From NCBI RefSeq assembly GCF_051233475.1, contig NZ_JBKFGH010000006.1, positions 1 through 64,000 of the forward strand: a DNA stretch of 64,000 nt, written 5' to 3'. The notes under the pieces were generated by a model, which saw only the letters and a program-made list of their open reading frames with translations, was not told the origin of the DNA and searched no databases. Below are positions 26,320 to 35,348 of this stretch, piece after piece. Position 1 is the first letter of the stretch; each line of letters opens with the position of its first letter. The stretch comes from Bacillus_BU sp051233475. Lineage in GTDB: Bacteria; Bacillota; Bacilli; Bacillales; Cytobacillaceae. The position numbers and the translations under genes are program-made.

Positions 26320-26469
26320 ATGGAGCAGCGAAAAACGGAACAACGAAAACTTGTAGAAGGAAAAGATATTAAGGATAATATTGATCATGTCCTTCAAGAT
26401 GAAAAAAATCGGGATTTGAAGCTGATTGAGCAATATTTGGTTCGGGAAGAAAATACGAATCAGACGTGA
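26320..26469 (+). CDS. Small charged hypothetical protein (49 aa)
   Basis: An ORF with a textbook TTAGGAGGT eight bases before ATG 26320 and a terminator hairpin shortly after its stop. The 49-residue product is very hydrophilic: it opens MEQRKTEQRK, continues with alternating Lys/Asp/Glu, and looks helical (DHVLQDEKNRDLKLIEQYL). No family recognised. The ribosome site plus terminator make it likely real. Confidence 0.6.
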   Translation: MEQRKTEQRKLVEGKDIKDNIDHVLQDEKNRDLKLIEQYLVREENTNQT

Positions 26470-26503
26470 GTGGGCGTTGCACGGGGTCTTATAGTGGCTA
26501 TTG

Positions 26504-26545
26504 AAATGACGTGTGTATTGTGAGATACACATGTCATTTTTTTGT
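26504..26545 (+). terminator. Terminator of the 49-aa gene
   Basis: AAATGACGTGTGTAT pairs with ATACACATGTCATTT (one mismatch) and runs into T residues. Confidence 0.85.
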
Positions 26546-26778
26546 TGTTTTTTACAAGGAGAGTTCCTGTGGCCATTTTGAGTAATCCACAGTTTGATTT
26601 TGGTCAGAAGGAGAACCAACATAGCTTTTGATATAATAAAGCAAAAAACTCAAAGAAGGTAATCGCACATTAAGTTGCGAAAATAATAGTAATGAGAAAT
26701 AAAGAGGGAGCCCAAGCCAACCTTCAATCTAGCAATCTCGCAGACGATTCCAGCCCCTCTTCAACGTGGAGGTAAACA

Positions 26779-27765
26779 ATGTACATACGGAAATTAATAG
26801 TCCCTGTCATTTTTCTAATGCTTACCATCATAACAGGTACGCTTGGATATATATGGACTGAAAAATTAAGTTTGTTTGATTCAATCTGGCTAGCAGCTGT
26901 TTCAATCCTGACCATTGGATATGGTGATATTGCCCCTGTTACTCCACAAGGGAAAATTTTCACGCTGATTATCATACCGATAGCGATTGGATTAGTAACG
27001 TATATTTTAGCGCAATTTGCGAGTTCGATTATTGATGGCAATTTAGCAAGAGAGGTGAAAAAGCGGATGATGGATAAGAAAATTAATAAATTAACAAATC
27101 ATATTATTATTTGCGGGCATGGACGAGTCGGAAAACAGGTGGTTTCGCAATTACAGAATGAACGGAAACCATTTGTCATAATTGAAAAAAACGAAGAGGT
27201 AATTGATTTATTCCCCGATTCTTTTCTCTATGTTTTTGGTGATGCAAAGGAAGAACAAACTTTGATCGATGCGGGAATTAAGAATGCTAGTTCTATAATT
27301 CTCACTTTACCTGACGATGCCGATAACTTATTTATTACACTAACGGCAAAGGGAATTCATCCAGGTGTTCAAACGATTTCAAGAGCAGAAAATGATCACT
27401 CAGAGAAAATTCTTTATCAGGCTGGGGTAGATAACGTAATTAACACCTCCAGCATTGGTGGGAAACGAATGGCGATGTCCGTTCTTAAACCTCATAGTGT
27501 CGAATACGTCGATACTCTTTTACATAACAATGATGTCGCTTATAGTCTAGAAGAAATCAAAATTTCTGAGACATCACCATTAGTAAATACTTCATTAAAA
27601 GAATCTAAAATAAGAGAACTATATGGGGTTAGTATCGTGGCGATTAAGCGAAAGAATGTTGTAATCAGTAACCCTAATGCAGATGAACGAATCCAAACTA
27701 ATGACCTGATTATTGTATTTGGTGCCGAGCACCAAATGAAAAACTTTGAAACAGTGGCTTTCTAA
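26779..27765 (+). CDS. Two-TM potassium channel with RCK (TrkA-N/TrkA-C) domain, YugO-like
   Basis: A 328-residue K+ channel of the MthK/YugO type. Residues 7-24 and 60-85 are membrane helices around a pore loop with the selectivity filter TIGYGD near residue 45. A TrkA-N Rossmann domain begins at HIIICGHGRVGKQV (about 108), and a TrkA-C domain ends the protein from about 245. B. subtilis YugO mediates K+ efflux and electrical signalling in biofilms. ATG 26779 has GGAGG upstream. AAGAGGG (26702) and CCCTCTT (26755) could close a leader stem, but no known riboswitch is recognised. Confidence 0.9.
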   Translation: MYIRKLIVPVIFLMLTIITGTLGYIWTEKLSLFDSIWLAAVSILTIGYGDIAPVTPQGKIFTLIIIPIAIGLVTYILAQFASSIIDGNLAREVKKRMMDKKINKLTNHIIICGHGRVGKQVVSQLQNERKPFVIIEKNEEVIDLFPDSFLYVFGDAKEEQTLIDAGIKNASSIILTLPDDADNLFITLTAKGIHPGVQTISRAENDHSEKILYQAGVDNVINTSSIGGKRMAMSVLKPHSVEYVDTLLHNNDVAYSLEEIKISETSPLVNTSLKESKIRELYGVSIVAIKRKNVVISNPNADERIQTNDLIIVFGAEHQMKNFETVAF

Positions 27766-27767
27766 AT

Positions 27768-27861
27768 TTTATTGGCGGTTTTAGCTTATTTATCGACGCT
27801 TTTTAAACATTTATCGGCGCTTTTTCGATTTTTATCGACGCTTTTTAAACATTTATCGGCA
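27768..27861. repeat. Tandem repeat, 21-bp unit, about 4.4 copies
   Basis: Units start at 27768, 27789, 27810, 27831 and 27852. The second and fourth are identical (TTTATCGACGCTTTTTAAAC plus A); the third differs at the end. It starts just after the channel gene stop. The unit length and the TnTATCnGCG-like core resemble the array at 32620-33060. Confidence 0.85.
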
Positions 27862-27935
27862 AAAGTGAATAAGGTCACACAAACTTCCGAAAACAACCCT
27901 ACATTAAACGTTACAAAATAACCCAAATAGGAGTA

Positions 27936-28349
27936 ATGATGAAAAAGATAAAAGTAGACTGGAAAACAATTTCTTGGGTTATGATCTTTCTAATTCTGTA
28001 CACAATAATAAACATGATCTGGATGGACTTTCTCTACATAAATGATTCGTATTTTAATATTTATACTACTTTAGGAATAGCAATTATTTTAGTTCTCCCA
28101 TATTCATATTTAAATTCAAAAGTTGAATTCGGGAATTGGTATATTGTATTTTTAATTCCCTTTTCCTATATTGTATTACAAATGTTGCTAAGCCAGTTTT
28201 GGTATATGATTTTTCCAAACCCCTATAAAAGTGATGATCTAGGAGCGGGTATTTTAGCACTAATAATTTTCTTCCTCCATTGGCTTTCTATCATCATTTC
28301 AATTTACTTAGGTTATGTAATAAAAGGGTATAGAACGAAAAAAATTTAG
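27936..28349 (+). CDS. Hypothetical four-TM membrane protein
   Basis: A 137-residue, very hydrophobic protein with about four transmembrane helices (residues 13-32, 42-60, 68-90, 105-128) and a Lys/Arg-rich end. No family recognised. ATAGGAG precedes two adjacent ATG codons; ATG 27939 has the better spacing. It stands between the 21-bp repeat and a bidirectional terminator. Confidence 0.68.
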   Translation: MMKKIKVDWKTISWVMIFLILYTIINMIWMDFLYINDSYFNIYTTLGIAIILVLPYSYLNSKVEFGNWYIVFLIPFSYIVLQMLLSQFWYMIFPNPYKSDDLGAGILALIIFFLHWLSIIISIYLGYVIKGYRTKKI

Positions 28350-28401
28350 ACTCTTTCTTGAATAATTTTGTAGTGCCCCTTAACATTTAAAACAGCAATA
28401 A

Positions 28402-28433
28402 AAATAGGGTACAGTTTATTCTGTGCCCTATTT
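28402..28433. terminator. Bidirectional terminator
   Basis: AAATAGGGTACAG and CTGTGCCCTATTT form the stem between convergent genes. Confidence 0.8.
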
Positions 28434-28468
28434 CTATTTGCTTCGTAATAAAGTACCTTTAACAAATG

Positions 28469-28858
28469 TTATCTGCATTGTACTTCGTTCGGCTTCAATC
28501 TTCTGCTTTTGAAATCAACCGCCCGCCAATCAGGGGATGGAGACTGATGATTACTGAAAGTGATGGTAACTAAATCATAAGGTGGATTGTGGGCTCCTTC
28601 AAATGTCGTTACTTGTACAGTTACATCAAAGCTGTAGCCGCCTTGGTCTTGTTTCTTAATTTGGATAATTTTACCACAATCAAACTGCTTATTTATGCCG
28701 TACTGCTTCTCTATTTCTTTATAAATTAAAGGAGCAAGCATAATGTAAATCAAATCATCCCGTATCTGTACATCATTTTTAGTTACGGTTTCGGCTTGGC
28801 CTGGGGAATAAGAGGAAAGTGTTAAGAAGGAAATTAATATTAAAAGGTTTTTTTTCAT
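28469..28858 (-). CDS. Secreted DUF3888-like protein
   Basis: A 129-residue exported protein. The signal peptide (MKKNLLILISFLTLSSYS, then PGQAE) ends near residue 24. The mature part has the DUF3888 pattern RDDLIYIMLAPLIYKEIEKQYG followed by a beta-rich domain (FDVTVQVTTFEGAHNPPYDLVTITF, in pieces). The start is ATG 28858, with GAGG upstream; the longer frame overlaps the next gene and lacks a signal. Function unknown. Confidence 0.75.
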   Translation of the reverse strand: MKKNLLILISFLTLSSYSPGQAETVTKNDVQIRDDLIYIMLAPLIYKEIEKQYGINKQFDCGKIIQIKKQDQGGYSFDVTVQVTTFEGAHNPPYDLVTITFSNHQSPSPDWRAVDFKSRRLKPNEVQCR

Positions 28859-28869
28859 AAAGAACCTCA

Positions 28870-29463
28870 TCAATTCCCGGAACTCATCTTTTTCAATTTT
28901 ACTCTCGTCCGAACCCCTGCCCATACAGCAATTAACAGCCCCCCGGCAGTATCCGCAATTAAATCGAGCATCGTGTCTCTATTGCCTCCGCCCTGGAGGG
29001 TCATGTTAAAAAATTCATCTGAGCTAAATTCATAGATCTCCCAAATAACGCCACCCAACACCGCAAACGAGAGGACGTACAAAAAAATAAACCATGGTGA
29101 AATCTCTTTATCAGCCTCTCTATGAACAAGCCGTTCGTATAAGGCTATTCCTGCAAAACCGAGAATGGAACCGCTAATTAAGTGAAGGAACGTATCCCAC
29201 CAGCCATTGCCATACCATCCTAAAATCGAGCCTAAGTATTGGGAACCAACTAGGAAAATCAAATACGAAACAATTAGCGGCATATTGAAATTTAACTTAG
29301 TAAAAATTGCTAATAGAAGCGGAACCGCTCCACACCCTACACCACTAACCGCTACGAGAGCTTTAAACGACTCCTCATTCATATAGTAAAAAATCGCTAA
29401 GCCTCCCATGAAAAATACGTACAACAGACAGAGTCCAATCACTAATTTTCGATTCCGATTCAT
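28870..29463 (-). CDS. Membrane protein, YjdF-like (DUF2238-like)
   Basis: A 197-residue protein with about five membrane helices. It has the pattern NGWWDTFLHLISGSILGF near residue 86, EIYEF near 143 and DTMLDLIADTAGGLL near 162, typical of YjdF/DUF2238-type proteins, with conserved acidic and His residues inside the membrane. Function unknown. Cotranscription with the downstream DUF3888 gene (11-base gap) is likely. Confidence 0.7.
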   Translation of the reverse strand: MNRNRKLVIGLCLLYVFFMGGLAIFYYMNEESFKALVAVSGVGCGAVPLLLAIFTKLNFNMPLIVSYLIFLVGSQYLGSILGWYGNGWWDTFLHLISGSILGFAGIALYERLVHREADKEISPWFIFLYVLSFAVLGGVIWEIYEFSSDEFFNMTLQGGGNRDTMLDLIADTAGGLLIAVWAGVRTRVKLKKMSSGN

Positions 29464-29702
29464 TTCCCGTCACCACCAGGTTTTTAATTCCGTTAAAACA
29501 CATTATGAGTCTTTATTTTTCCACTAAAATCTTCATAATATTACAGATACGCTGGAATGTTGTTTTTAATTAAAACAATTAATTTAATCGCCACTTTTAT
29601 CACCTAATGTTCATTTTTAATTCACAATACAATGCTATAATTTCATAGTAAGCCAACAGCAAGATGAACGCGAATCCTAGCCCATATTATGAGGAGAAAT
29701 GT

Positions 29703-31670
29703 ATGAAACTATTAGAGCTTAAAAATATAAAAAAATCCTATAAACTGTACGATAAAGAAAAAGTTCAAGTCCTTCACGATCTTAATTTAAGCTTTCAAAC
29801 AGGGGAATTTGTCTCCATACTCGGTGAATCTGGCTGCGGAAAATCAACGCTAATGAACATTATCGGGGGAATGGATTCGGATTTTGAAGGGGACGTTATT
29901 GTCCAAGGGAAAAGCTTAAAAGGGATGAAGGAAAGAGAGATTGACGATTATCGTAAAAATAAAATTGGCTTCGTATTTCAAAGCTTTAATTTAATACCTC
30001 ATTTATCTGTTTTAGAAAATGTCACCATTGCCATGCAAATGACGGCAATGAGCGAAAAGGAAAGAAACCAAAAAGCTAAGGAAATCTTGACCGATGTTGG
30101 TTTAGCGGATCAGATTATGAAAAAACCTAATCAGCTTTCCGGCGGTCAAAAGCAGAGGGTAGCGATAGCCCGCGCCTTAGCGAACGATCCGGAAATCATT
30201 TTAGCGGATGAACCGACCGGGGCTCTCGACCAAGAAACGAGCGAACAAATCCTAACATTATTAGATCGCATTGCTCAAAAGGGTATGCTCATTATTACCG
30301 TAACCCATTCCCAAAAGGTAGCAGATAAAAGCTCCCGGATTGTAAAAATCGAGGATGGTAAAATTAAAGACAATATCATTTTAAAAGAAAGATACGAAAC
30401 AACTGCGGAAAAGGAGCACAATCGAGCAAAATCGCTTAGTCTGTTTGCTTCCTTTAAATTGGCATTAAAAAATATGAAATTGAAAGCAAGCCGAAATATT
30501 TTAGTTGCATTAGGCGGTTCGATTGGGATATTAAGCGTCATCTTAATGCTTTCCTTAGGGGATGGCGTAACGAAATATATTAATGATGAGATCAACTCCA
30601 GTTTAAACCCGTTAATGATTGACATTACAAAGCCCGCAAAAGATGAGGAGCCTGAACAGGCGCATCCAGGTGCAGCTGTAAGACAAACGATGGAGCCTTT
30701 GGACCAGGCCGATATTGATAAAATCGAAAAAATTCCCCATGTAACAAATGTTGAAAAGGTTTCGGCTCTCAATAGAAAAAGCAGTGCCGTTTTTGAAGAA
30801 AACCGAGTCGATCTTCAATCTCTTTCTACTTTAACCGAATCCGTTGATGAGGAGATTCTTGTTACGGGGGAAATGCCTAAGGAAAATGAGGTTCTTTTAA
30901 CAGCGGCCCAAGCGAAAAAATTAACAAGTGATAAAACCTATAAAACGTTGGTTGGTAAAAAATTAATGGTTTATGTGAACGAAATTGATGCACAAAATAA
31001 ACCGGTGATCCTAGAAAAAGAATTAACGGTATCAGGGATATCTGAACAAGAAGATACAGGACCCGGGGTTAGCCCAGCAGCATTCATCACATATTCAACT
31101 TTGGAAAAAGTCTATAGTTCACAAGGTGTCCAGCTAAAACCAAGTCAAGTAAATGCTTATGCCGACAACCGAGACAATGTAAACGAGATTAAAGCCAAGA
31201 TTGAAAAGTTAGGCTATTCGAGTGCAAACACTCAAAAGATTCTCGAACAGGTTACCAACTACTTGGATATTGCCACATATGTACTGGCTGGTATTGCAGG
31301 TATTTCACTAATCGTCTCTGGAATTATGATCTTAGTTGTCCTGTATATAAGTGTTGTGGAACGGACGAGAGAAATCGGCATTCTGCGTGCGATCGGAGCA
31401 AGGAAAAAGGATATTAAGCGAATCTTTTTCTCAGAATCTGCGTTGCTGGGATTATTTAGCGGTTTTATTGCAGTTATTGCTGCAGTAGTGCTAAGTAACG
31501 TGCTGAATAAAGTATTAATGGATAGCTTTGGTGCTGAACTGATTCGTTTATCTATTGGAAATATATTGTTTGGAATTGCAACGAGCACTATTATTAGCAT
31601 CATTGCAGGGCTATTACCGTCCTCAAAAGCAGCCAAGCTCGATCCGATGGAATCGTTACGATATGAATAA
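29703..31670 (+). CDS. MacB-type ABC exporter, ATPase fused to permease
   Basis: A 655-residue single-chain half-transporter. The ATPase domain (residues 1-230) has Walker A GESGCGKST, signature LSGGQKQRVAIARAL and Walker B ILADEPTGALD. A membrane helix near 280 opens the MacB periplasmic-like domain, and three C-terminal helices form the FtsX domain with ERTREIGILRAIGARKKDI. Such proteins export peptides, lipids or antimicrobials, or act mechanically. ATG 29703 is the start (GAGGAGA upstream), not the longer frame; an extended -10 (TGC then TATAAT) lies at 29633-29641. No accessory gene or two-component system is next to it. Confidence 0.88.
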   Translation: MKLLELKNIKKSYKLYDKEKVQVLHDLNLSFQTGEFVSILGESGCGKSTLMNIIGGMDSDFEGDVIVQGKSLKGMKEREIDDYRKNKIGFVFQSFNLIPHLSVLENVTIAMQMTAMSEKERNQKAKEILTDVGLADQIMKKPNQLSGGQKQRVAIARALANDPEIILADEPTGALDQETSEQILTLLDRIAQKGMLIITVTHSQKVADKSSRIVKIEDGKIKDNIILKERYETTAEKEHNRAKSLSLFASFKLALKNMKLKASRNILVALGGSIGILSVILMLSLGDGVTKYINDEINSSLNPLMIDITKPAKDEEPEQAHPGAAVRQTMEPLDQADIDKIEKIPHVTNVEKVSALNRKSSAVFEENRVDLQSLSTLTESVDEEILVTGEMPKENEVLLTAAQAKKLTSDKTYKTLVGKKLMVYVNEIDAQNKPVILEKELTVSGISEQEDTGPGVSPAAFITYSTLEKVYSSQGVQLKPSQVNAYADNRDNVNEIKAKIEKLGYSSANTQKILEQVTNYLDIATYVLAGIAGISLIVSGIMILVVLYISVVERTREIGILRAIGARKKDIKRIFFSESALLGLFSGFIAVIAAVVLSNVLNKVLMDSFGAELIRLSIGNILFGIATSTIISIIAGLLPSSKAAKLDPMESLRYE

Positions 31671-31675
31671 AGGAT

Positions 31676-31712
31676 AAGCGGACAGCGTCTAACGCTGTTC
31701 GCTTTGTTTTTA
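31676..31712 (+). terminator. Terminator of the ABC exporter
   Basis: GCGGACAGCG and CGCTGTTCGC form the stem, followed by TTTGTTTTT. Confidence 0.8.
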
Positions 31713-31741
31713 GGTTTCTACCTTCGTCAACTTGTTTTGGG

Positions 31742-31789
31742 TTGACAAAAGGGGATAATTGTAATAAAATTATCTCGAATTCAAGATAA
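31742..31789 (+). promoter_or_regulatory. Pirin promoter with MhqR-like operator
   Basis: TTGACA (31742-31747) and TAAAAT (31765-31770) are 17 bases apart. The inverted repeat TTATCTCGAATTCAAGATAA (31770-31789) abuts the -10 and closely matches the quinone-responsive MhqR operator of B. subtilis (ATCTCgaAtTCgAGAT). Confidence 0.65.
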
Positions 31790-31840
31790 TTAGTTTTAGG
31801 ATGTTTTTGATAAAAATAATAAGAAAAAGGGGTAATATAA

Positions 31841-32545
31841 ATGTTGAAAAAAATAGATAACAAAAATATGGGCCGAAGCAATCTTGGTTGGTTAAGAAGT
31901 ATTTTTCACTTTTCATTTGCAGAGTACTATAATCCAAAAAATATGAACTTTGGAAAGCTAAGAGTTATAAATGATGATTTAGTGGATGCCGGGACTGGCT
32001 TTGGTTTACACCCACACAAAGATATGGAAATCATCTCTTATGTTGTCAGTGGGGAATTAACTCATGGTGACAGTATGGGCAATAAAAACAGCATTACACG
32101 TGGGCATGTTCAATATATGAGTGCCGGAACAGGTGTTTATCATAGTGAGCATAATCTAGGAGAAGATACATTACGATTTTTGCAAATTTGGATCATCCCT
32201 GATAAAGCAGGTTATGAGCCTAATTACGGAGACTATCGCTTTAATTGGGAAGACCGAAAAAATCAATGGCTTCAAATGGTTTCAAGCAAAAATGGGACAG
32301 CTCCAATCAAAATCAATCAGGATGCGAATATTTACTCCTTAGAGCTTGAGATGTGGAAACAAATCAGCTTCCAAGTAGCCGAAGGCAGACAAGCCTATCT
32401 TGTTCAAATTGAAGGCAGTTCTTCTGTGAACAATATTGAGCTAGAAACCCGAGATGCATTAGAAATTATCGAAGAGGATATCAATATTACCGCCAATGAA
32501 ACTTCTCATTTTCTGATCTTGGAATTGAAAAAGGAAGAATTTTAA
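31841..32545 (+). CDS. Pirin family protein (YhhW-like bicupin)
   Basis: A 234-residue double-cupin pirin. The metal-binding residues are visible: His in GFGLHPHKDMEII near residue 57, then HGDSMG near 78 and the His/Glu of TGVYHSEHN near 101. Bacterial pirins of this class can show quercetin 2,3-dioxygenase activity and respond to electrophiles. The MhqR-like operator upstream suggests induction by quinones. Short start region with AAAAGGGG before ATG 31841; ends in a terminator. Confidence 0.88.
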   Translation: MLKKIDNKNMGRSNLGWLRSIFHFSFAEYYNPKNMNFGKLRVINDDLVDAGTGFGLHPHKDMEIISYVVSGELTHGDSMGNKNSITRGHVQYMSAGTGVYHSEHNLGEDTLRFLQIWIIPDKAGYEPNYGDYRFNWEDRKNQWLQMVSSKNGTAPIKINQDANIYSLELEMWKQISFQVAEGRQAYLVQIEGSSSVNNIELETRDALEIIEEDINITANETSHFLILELKKEEF

Positions 32546-32562
32546 TAAAAAGGAAAGGCTAA

Positions 32563-32597
32563 GGCTGTTGAGATGTTCTCAATAGCCTATTTTTTTC
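32563..32597 (+). terminator. Terminator of pirin
   Basis: GGCTGTTGAGA pairs with TCTCAATAGCC, followed by seven T residues. The ATG at 32573 that opens a long repeat ORF lies inside this hairpin. Confidence 0.85.
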
Positions 32598-32619
32598 GGT
32601 TTGAACCACGAAATTGGAC

Positions 32620-33060
32620 GTCTATCCGCCGAATGCTGTCGTCTATCCGCGAAAATCTGGCGTCTATCCGCGAAAAACTAGTGTCTATCCGCGAAAACCC
32701 GGGGTCTATCCGCGAAAAACTAGTGTCTATCCGCGAAAACCCGGGGTCTATCCGCGAAAAACTAGTGTCTATCCGCCAAAATCCGAATTCTATCCGCGAA
32801 AACGCGACGTCTATCCGCCAAAAACAAGCGTCTATCCGCGAAAACCCGGGGTCTATCCGCCAAAAACTAGTGTCTATCCGCGAAAACCCGGGGTCTATCC
32901 GCCAAAATCCGAATCCTATCCGCGAAAACGCGGCGTCTATCCGCCAAAATCCGAATCCTATCCGCCAAAACGCGGTGTCTATCCGCCAAAATCCGAATCC
33001 TATCCGCGAAAACCCGGCGTCTATCCGCCAAAATCCGAATCCTTTCCGCCAAAAAACTAG
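32620..33060. repeat. 21 x 21-bp tandem repeat array
   Basis: Exactly 441 bp made of 21 units, each beginning TCTATCCGCGAAAA or TCTATCCGCCAAAA with a variable last third (ACTAGTG, CCCGGGG, TCCGAAT, CGCGACG types). Some units read TCCTATCCGC. Because 21 is a multiple of three and the unit lacks stops, several frames on both strands are open; none has a credible ribosome site and the plus-strand ATG lies in the pirin terminator. I consider it non-coding. Confidence 0.9.
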
Positions 33061-33219
33061 TCCGCAAAATTCAATCGACAAATAAATAGGAACTCACCGG
33101 AAACATTCCCACAAAACAAGGGACGCAATTTTCTTATAAAAAGAATTCCAAAATAGTCCATCGCTCATATAATATAGGGAAATGCCTATCAGTAAGCAAT
33201 TACTAAGGGGTGCGCTATT

Positions 33220-34404
33220 ATGGAAGAAAAACAATATCGGTTTGAAACAGAAGCCATTCATGCTGGCTATCAATCTGAAGAACATCAGGGTAGTCTTGTC
33301 CCGCCGCTTTATCAAACTTCAACCTTTTCATTTCCAAGTGCAGAGCAAGGAGAAAATAGATTTGCCGGCTTGGAGGCTGGCTATGTTTACACCCGCCTAG
33401 GAAATCCAACAGTCAAGATTCTCGAAGAGCGGATGGCGGCTTTAGAAAAAGGAGAAGCAGCCTTGGCTTTTTCTTCAGGGATGGCCGCCGTATCTGCTGT
33501 ATTAATGTCCTTAACAAAGACAGGGGATCACATCCTCTGCTCCAAGGGAGTGTATGGCTGCACATTTGGTCTGTTGCAACTATTAAAGAAAAAATATGAA
33601 ATTGATCATGATTTTTCATTAATGAAAGATACACAAGCAATTGAGGAACAAATACGTCCGAACACAACCTGCATTTATATCGAAACGCCGATCAACCCGA
33701 CGATGCAGCTTGTTGATTTAGAGATGGTAGCCCAAATAGCGAATGAAAAAGGGATTCCGGTGGTCGTTGATAATACTTTCTGTTCTCCATATTTACAGAC
33801 ACCTTTAACACTGGGGTGTGAGGTTGTCATTCATAGTGCGACAAAATATATATGCGGTCATGGTGACGTAATTGCTGGCCTCGTCATCGGGAAAAAGGAA
33901 TTTATTCATAATGTTTCTCGTACGACCCAAAAGGACATTGGCGGCACAATGTCTCCATTTGATGCTTGGTTGCTTTTAAGGGGACTGAAAACACTTCCGA
34001 TCCGAATGGACCGTCATTGCGAAAATACTGAAAAGCTATTTGAATTTTTAAAGAATCATCCAAAGATTGAACAAATTTATTTTCCAGGGGATCCTTCACA
34101 TCCAGATTATTTCATCATGAAAAAACAAATGATGCAACCGAGTGGACTTCTTTCTTTTACAATAAAAGGAACAAAGAAAACGGCGCAAATGTTTATGAAC
34201 CAATTAAAACTGATCAAGTTAGCCGTCAGTCTTGGGGATGCAGAGACGTTGATTCAGCATCCGGCATCGATGACTCATGCCGTTATTCCAAAACAAGAAC
34301 GCGAGAAAATGGGAATTGACGATAGTCTACTTCGATTGTCCGTTGGCCTTGAAGCGTGGGAGGATATCGCAGAGGATTTGGAGCAGGCACTCCATAATAT
34401 ATAA
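33220..34404 (+). CDS. Methionine gamma-lyase (PLP-dependent, Cys/Met metabolism family)
   Basis: A 394-residue PLP enzyme of the trans-sulfuration family. The Schiff-base Lys lies in HSATKYICGHGDVIAG near residue 205, and phosphate/Tyr residues in YVYTRLGNPTV near 52 and SSGMAA near 86. KGVYGCTF carries the Cys that marks methionine gamma-lyases (Cys116 of the Pseudomonas enzyme), supporting cleavage of methionine to methanethiol, 2-oxobutyrate and ammonia rather than cystathionine synthesis. ATG 33220 follows AAGGGG. The gene stands alone after the repeat array. Confidence 0.85.
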   Translation: MEEKQYRFETEAIHAGYQSEEHQGSLVPPLYQTSTFSFPSAEQGENRFAGLEAGYVYTRLGNPTVKILEERMAALEKGEAALAFSSGMAAVSAVLMSLTKTGDHILCSKGVYGCTFGLLQLLKKKYEIDHDFSLMKDTQAIEEQIRPNTTCIYIETPINPTMQLVDLEMVAQIANEKGIPVVVDNTFCSPYLQTPLTLGCEVVIHSATKYICGHGDVIAGLVIGKKEFIHNVSRTTQKDIGGTMSPFDAWLLLRGLKTLPIRMDRHCENTEKLFEFLKNHPKIEQIYFPGDPSHPDYFIMKKQMMQPSGLLSFTIKGTKKTAQMFMNQLKLIKLAVSLGDAETLIQHPASMTHAVIPKQEREKMGIDDSLLRLSVGLEAWEDIAEDLEQALHNI

Positions 34405-34409
34405 TCACA

Positions 34410-34439
34410 AAAACCCATCGCTTAAGGGCGATGGGTTTT
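34410..34439. terminator. Bidirectional terminator
   Basis: AAAACCCATCGC and GCGATGGGTTTT form a perfect stem between convergent genes. Confidence 0.9.
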
Positions 34440-34446
34440 CAATACT

Positions 34447-35190
34447 TCAATTTAGCGCATTTTGATTATCTGCAATGGATTTATTTCTTCCGTTCTTTTC
34501 CCGGAAAATCAACCAAACGATTAAACTTAATGAGATAAGCAGCCCTTCTAGCGAGAAGATATACCAAGGATAAGGTCCGAGAATATCCATTAAACTCGGA
34601 CTTTTTGGTTTGTGACTTAAGAACATATAATTGCCGTCTACCATTTTATTAATGAACATAATAAATGGCATGAGAAGGTTCAGAAAAACAAATAATTTTA
34701 CGACAGACCATATAGTAGGTCTGAATCCTTTTACCCAAGTAAAATAAAGGACGGTCCAAATCGACATTAAATGAGTATAAAAGAAGTGGAAAAACCGAAA
34801 ATGCGGGAAATCATAATTGACTAACGGTGTAAAAATTGCTTGCGAAGCACCTAATAATGCTGTAAATAACAAGATTTCGTAGATAATCTTTTTTCTTGTC
34901 AATAGTAGGAGTACCGTTAAGACAAGACTAATGCTGCATAATTCTAAGGGGATCGCATGACTCACATTCCAACTACCGTTAATAAACATCCAGTAATGAT
35001 ACGTGCCTTCAAATAAGATTAATGAAATGGCAATTCCTATCTCGCTCTTTCTTCCATTTTGTAAAATAAGCCGGTTCCGATAATAATAGAGGGTAAACCC
35101 ACCGATCAGTAACAAAGCGATGATGATAAAGTGACTTGCTGAAAACATTTCAAAATCGTAATTTTGATAACTACGGCCAAACCATTCCAT
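34447..35190 (-). CDS. TIGR02206 (YwaF) family membrane protein
   Basis: A 247-residue protein with seven predicted helices, recognised by its N-terminal FEMFSASHFIIIALLLIG and the central HAIPLELCSISLVL plus HFRFFHFFYTHLMSIW stretches typical of YwaF. The function is unknown. Confidence 0.82.
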   Translation of the reverse strand: MEWFGRSYQNYDFEMFSASHFIIIALLLIGGFTLYYYRNRLILQNGRKSEIGIAISLILFEGTYHYWMFINGSWNVSHAIPLELCSISLVLTVLLLLTRKKIIYEILLFTALLGASQAIFTPLVNYDFPHFRFFHFFYTHLMSIWTVLYFTWVKGFRPTIWSVVKLFVFLNLLMPFIMFINKMVDGNYMFLSHKPKSPSLMDILGPYPWYIFSLEGLLISLSLIVWLIFREKNGRNKSIADNQNALN

Positions 35191-35348
35191 TATTTACCAC
35201 CCTCTATTATCTTACCATCATTTAAACTTTCCGCCAATCCAGAACGAATTCATTTGAAGAATTAGACCATCCACTTCACTAATGGTGAGTAGATTTTGAT
35301 ATAATAAACGGTAGATATAGAAATAACTAAAAAAGAGGAGGCATGATT

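Noticed and set aside
26640..26778. Possible c-di-AMP (ydaO) riboswitch before the K+ channel gene
   Set aside because: Apart from one possible closing stem, the conserved ydaO sequence blocks are not found.
32620..33060. CRISPR array
   Set aside because: The units are contiguous 21-mers without unique spacers, and no cas gene is present.
32573..33085. A 170-residue repetitive ORF (SIREN/SIRQN repeats) and opposite-strand counterparts
   Set aside because: The ATG lies in the pirin terminator, there is no ribosome site, and several frames on both strands are open because of the 21-bp unit.
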